From: CADEEN01 sp035716845
Lineage (GTDB): Bacteria > Pseudomonadota > Gammaproteobacteria > Burkholderiales > Burkholderiaceae_C
Direction of reading: 5' to 3'
DNA length: 16,509 nt
Assembly: GCA_035716845.1 (NCBI GenBank)
Contig: DASTJE010000005.1
Coordinates: 1 to 16,509 of the forward strand
Positions 13,938-16,509 of the stretch are shown here, in pieces. Made by a program: the position numbers and the translations under genes. The first letter of the stretch is position 1. Every line of letters begins with the position of its first letter. Under the pieces are notes generated by a model. The model was not told where the DNA came from. It was given only the letters and a program-made list of their open reading frames with translations, and searched no databases.

Positions 13938-14823
13938 CGACCGCAACCCCCGCGAGCAGCACGCTCAGCTGCACCATCGAGGCGAAGAACGCCGCCAGCG
14001 CGCTCTGGCGCGTCGTCGAGGCGGCCAGTGCGCGCGTCTTGCGCAGGAAGTGAGCGCCGCCGAGGAGCGCGCCCGCCGCGTACGCGACGCCCGCGCCGAA
14101 GGCCAGCGGCAGCAGCGACGCGGCCACGAGCGCGATGGCATTGGCGTGCACGACGCGCGCCGCGCGCTCGGGCCCGATCACCACGGGCAGCATGGGCACG
14201 CCGGCAGCGGCGTACTCGGCCCGGTTGGCGATCGCCAGGCTCCAGAAGTGCGGCGGTGTCCACAGCAGCAGCACCAGTGCGAGCGCCAGCGCCTGCGCGC
14301 CGGGCACCGGATTGACCGCGGCGGCGCCTGCGAGCACCGCGAAGCTGCCCGCGGCGCCGCCGAAGACGATGTTGGTCCAGCTGCGGCGCTTGAGCGCGAG
14401 CGTGTAGATCGCCGCGTACGTGAACGCCCCGGCAAAGATGAACAGCGCCGCCGTGCCGTTGAGGGCGACCCAGGCCGCACCCACCGCCGCCGCGAGCATC
14501 GCCGCGAACAGCGCCAGCCAGCGCGGCGTGGCCGCCAGCGCCCCGCTGGCGAACGCGCGCTGCCGGGTGCGCGCCATCAGGCGGTCGCTGTCGGCTTCGA
14601 CGTACTGGTTGAACGCGCCGGCGGCGGCCGATGCCACCAGCACCGCCAGCGCGAGCACCGCCACCTGGATGCCGTCGAGTGCCGCGCCGCCGGGCGACGC
14701 CGCGACGCCGCCGAGGGCGGTGACCATGATGAGGACCGCGATCCGCAGCTTGAACAGGCTGGCCACAAGGCGCAGGCGCGAGCCGGCCGGCACGGCAGAG
14801 GCGGTCGTCGTGATGGCGTTCAT
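13921..14823 (-). CDS. ctaB: Haem o synthase (protohaem IX farnesyltransferase, CtaB/CyoE family)
   Basis: The enzyme attaches a farnesyl group from farnesyl diphosphate to haem b, giving haem o, the precursor of haem a. The 300-residue UbiA-superfamily membrane protein has the prenyl-binding motif NQYVEADSDRLMARTRQR (N72, E76, D80, then RT). It also has the YTLALKRRSWTN loop followed by IVFGGAAGSF, and LLLWTPPHFWSLAIANR, which is diagnostic of CtaB/CyoE. ATG 14823 has a strong GGGAGGA 7 nt upstream. It starts 16 nt after the HCO subunit I stop. Its presence suggests that at least one HCO in this operon carries haem o or haem a rather than only haem b. No haem a synthase is visible in the window. 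Confidence 0.93.
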   Translation of the reverse strand: MNAITTTASAVPAGSRLRLVASLFKLRIAVLIMVTALGGVAASPGGAALDGIQVAVLALAVLVASAAAGAFNQYVEADSDRLMARTRQRAFASGALAATPRWLALFAAMLAAAVGAAWVALNGTAALFIFAGAFTYAAIYTLALKRRSWTNIVFGGAAGSFAVLAGAAAVNPVPGAQALALALVLLLWTPPHFWSLAIANRAEYAAAGVPMLPVVIGPERAARVVHANAIALVAASLLPLAFGAGVAYAAGALLGGAHFLRKTRALAASTTRQSALAAFFASMVQLSVLLAGVAVDAALR

Positions 14824-14839
14824 CGTGCTGTCCTCCCGT

Positions 14840-16509
14840 TCAGCTCAGGCCCCACACGGTGGACAGGTACTTCCAGTTGATGAAGTAGTACAGGACGAAG
14901 GCCAGCAGGAAGACCATGGCCAGCACGAAGGTGCCAGGCGCCGCGAAGCCGGCCGACCCCGTCGTCTGCGCCACCAGCGTCGGTGCCGTGCGCGGCACGG
15001 GCGTGAAGGTGGGGGCGCTCTTGCCGCTCTCGAGTTTGCGGCCCCACAGCAGCGAGCCGACGGTGATGTAGATGTAGATGCCGCCGCCGACGATCGCGAC
15101 CAGGCCGAAGATGCCGACCAGGCCCATCATCAGGTAGGCCGCGCCCGGCCACTGGTAGGCCAGCGCATGGCCCTGGAAGGCCATGTCCCAATGGCGGCGC
15201 GCCACGCCCAGGGTGCCGGCGCCCATCATCACCAGCGCCAGCGCGTACATCGAGAAGCCGAACAGGTACGGTTGCCACTTGGCCAGACCCGGGGCGATCA
15301 TCTCGCGCTGGAACAACACCGGGATCAGGTAGTAGGTGAGCGCCATGAAGGTCAGCGTGGTGCCGATCACCACCGTGGCATGGAAGTGCCCGGGCACGTA
15401 GATCGTGTTGTGGATGATCATGTTGAGCTGCTCGGTGCCCATCATCACGCCCGAGATGCCGCCCAGGAAGCCGAACCCGATCAGGGCGATGAACACGCCC
15501 GAGAACGTCGGGTTGCCCCACGGCGCCTTGCGCAGCCACTCGTACAGGCCCTTGGTGAATCCCTTCTGGCGCTGCGCCACTTCCATCGCGCCGGGGATCG
15601 TCAGTCCGTGCAGCATCGAGGCCAGCACCGCGAAGTACATGAAGTAGCTGGTGTTGACCACCTTCCAGCCGGTGCTCAGGCCGGGGTCGGCCAGCAGGTG
15701 GTGGGCGCTGGCCAGCTGCAGGAACAGGATGTAGAGCAGGAACGCGGTGCGGCTGACGCGTTCGCTCATGGGCTTGGCACCGAAGGCGATGGCGGCGACG
15801 AGGTACCACACCGAGATGTGCGCCGCCACGTTGATCTGCTGCGAGCTGTGGCCGAAGGCCCACCAGATCGTGCGATAGACCAGCGCATCGACCTTGTCGA
15901 TCACGCCCAGCGACAGCAGCCAGGTGGGGATCAGGATGATGGCGCCCGAGGCGATCGTGAACACCGCGATGATCGCCGCGGTGATCGCGCCGAAGGTCAC
16001 CAGCGGCACCGACCCCTCGTAGGTCTTCTCGCGCTTGGCCACCACCAGGGTGCCGAAGAAGACGAAGCAGCCGATCAGCGCGCCCACCGCGAACAGGATC
16101 AGGCCGAGATAGAAGTTCGGCTCGGCCATCATCGGCACGTAGCTGGTCATCATCACCGACGACGCCCCGCGCAGCACGGCGTAGTTGTTGAGCAGCGAAC
16201 CGATCACCATGAGCGCGAAGCCGAGCCATGCGAGGTTCGGCGTGGCCAGGCGGCAGCGCAGCAGCGTCGACGAGGCGAAGTACAGCACCGCGATCTCGAA
16301 GAAGATCATCCAGAAGATCAGCATGTCGATGCCGTGCGCCGTCAGCACCATGTAGAAGGTGTAGGCCTCGAGCCAGCGCAAAGCCGGCCAGCGCGTCAGC
16401 ACCACGCCGATGGCCAGCAGGCCGCCGATCAGCAGCCAGACCACCGCCACGAAGGCGTTGACCTTCATCAGCTTCTCGGCCTGGTCCTCGAACTGCAGCC
16501 CGGAACGCG
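14840..16509 (-). CDS. Haem-copper oxidoreductase subunit I lacking the oxidase tyrosine (candidate eNOR-like NO reductase); 5' end beyond window
   Basis: About 556 residues are visible. The first internal ATG is at 16468, but the frame stays open to the right edge and encodes FEDQAEKL before it, so the real start lies outside. Counting from ATG 16468, all metal ligands are present: H45 in LTAHGIDML, H207, H256-H257 (CuB), and H361/H363 in VPGHFHATVVIG. In A-type oxidases helix VI reads GHPEVY; here it is GHSSQQIN. The cross-linked tyrosine is therefore Q211, and the nearby glutamate is also lost. The cbb3 helix VII tyrosine position appears to be E236. Length and overall pattern are nearer to A-type-derived families than to cNOR/qNOR. 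This fits the eNOR-like group, although ordinary annotation would say cytochrome c oxidase subunit I. A subunit II gene is expected just to the right. Confidence 0.85.
   Translation of the reverse strand, partial: RSGLQFEDQAEKLMKVNAFVAVVWLLIGGLLAIGVVLTRWPALRWLEAYTFYMVLTAHGIDMLIFWMIFFEIAVLYFASSTLLRCRLATPNLAWLGFALMVIGSLLNNYAVLRGASSVMMTSYVPMMAEPNFYLGLILFAVGALIGCFVFFGTLVVAKREKTYEGSVPLVTFGAITAAIIAVFTIASGAIILIPTWLLSLGVIDKVDALVYRTIWWAFGHSSQQINVAAHISVWYLVAAIAFGAKPMSERVSRTAFLLYILFLQLASAHHLLADPGLSTGWKVVNTSYFMYFAVLASMLHGLTIPGAMEVAQRQKGFTKGLYEWLRKAPWGNPTFSGVFIALIGFGFLGGISGVMMGTEQLNMIIHNTIYVPGHFHATVVIGTTLTFMALTYYLIPVLFQREMIAPGLAKWQPYLFGFSMYALALVMMGAGTLGVARRHWDMAFQGHALAYQWPGAAYLMMGLVGIFGLVAIVGGGIYIYITVGSLLWGRKLESGKSAPTFTPVPRTAPTLVAQTTGSAGFAAPGTFVLAMVFLLAFVLYYFINWKYLSTVWGLS

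Noticed and set aside
1..16509. tRNA, rRNA, CRISPR arrays, insertion sequences or phage genes
   Set aside because: I found no repeats with regular spacing, no transposase or integrase-like proteins, and no structural RNA signature on either strand by reading.

Overview
The window is very G+C-rich proteobacterial DNA. Codon use and protein types best fit a betaproteobacterium of the Burkholderiales (Rubrivivax/Ideonella-like). That placement is an inference, because there is no rRNA or other marker gene. I see no tRNA, insertion sequence or CRISPR array.

Left part (1-7633). A TDT/SLAC1-type membrane transporter runs leftwards off the window. It is divergent from a rightward series: a nitronate monooxygenase-like flavoprotein, NnrS (a haem/copper membrane protein of nitric oxide metabolism), a small DUF2249 protein, an indolepyruvate/phenylpyruvate decarboxylase (ipdC) and a methyl-accepting chemotaxis protein. 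Three intergenic spots carry a 14-bp TTG-N8-CAA element, the half-site geometry of the Crp/Fnr superfamily (FNR, DNR, NnrR). They lie between the transporter and the monooxygenase, before the DUF2249 gene, and before the chemoreceptor leader. With nnrS present, this suggests an anaerobic or NO-responsive regulon.

Right part (16509 down to 7695). A tightly packed minus-strand operon has gaps of at most 16 nt and several gene overlaps. In transcription order it encodes: a haem-copper oxidoreductase (HCO) subunit I whose start lies beyond the right edge; haem o synthase; a SCO copper chaperone with a C-terminal membrane helix; a cytochrome b fused to two [4Fe-4S] motifs and an MvhD-like domain; a small membrane-anchored periplasmic protein of unknown function; a second, distant HCO subunit I; and a cytochrome b fused to a plant-type [2Fe-2S] ferredoxin and a flavin/NAD(P)H reductase module.

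Both HCO subunits keep the six metal-binding histidines but lack the tyrosine that oxygen reductases cross-link to the CuB histidine (HSSQQ in one, HALQF in the other). They are therefore better candidates for non-canonical NO reductases (eNOR/sNOR-like HCO families) than for ordinary oxidases. The two cytochrome b fusions look like truncated bc-type cytochromes: six helices, four haem ligands, and the PEWY motif replaced by a DW-containing one. Cytoplasmic redox domains hang off their C-termini. My working model is a membrane system that connects NAD(P)H, an unknown cytoplasmic low-potential donor and possibly quinone to NO (or O2) reduction. The domain calls are well supported; the function of the assembly is inferred.
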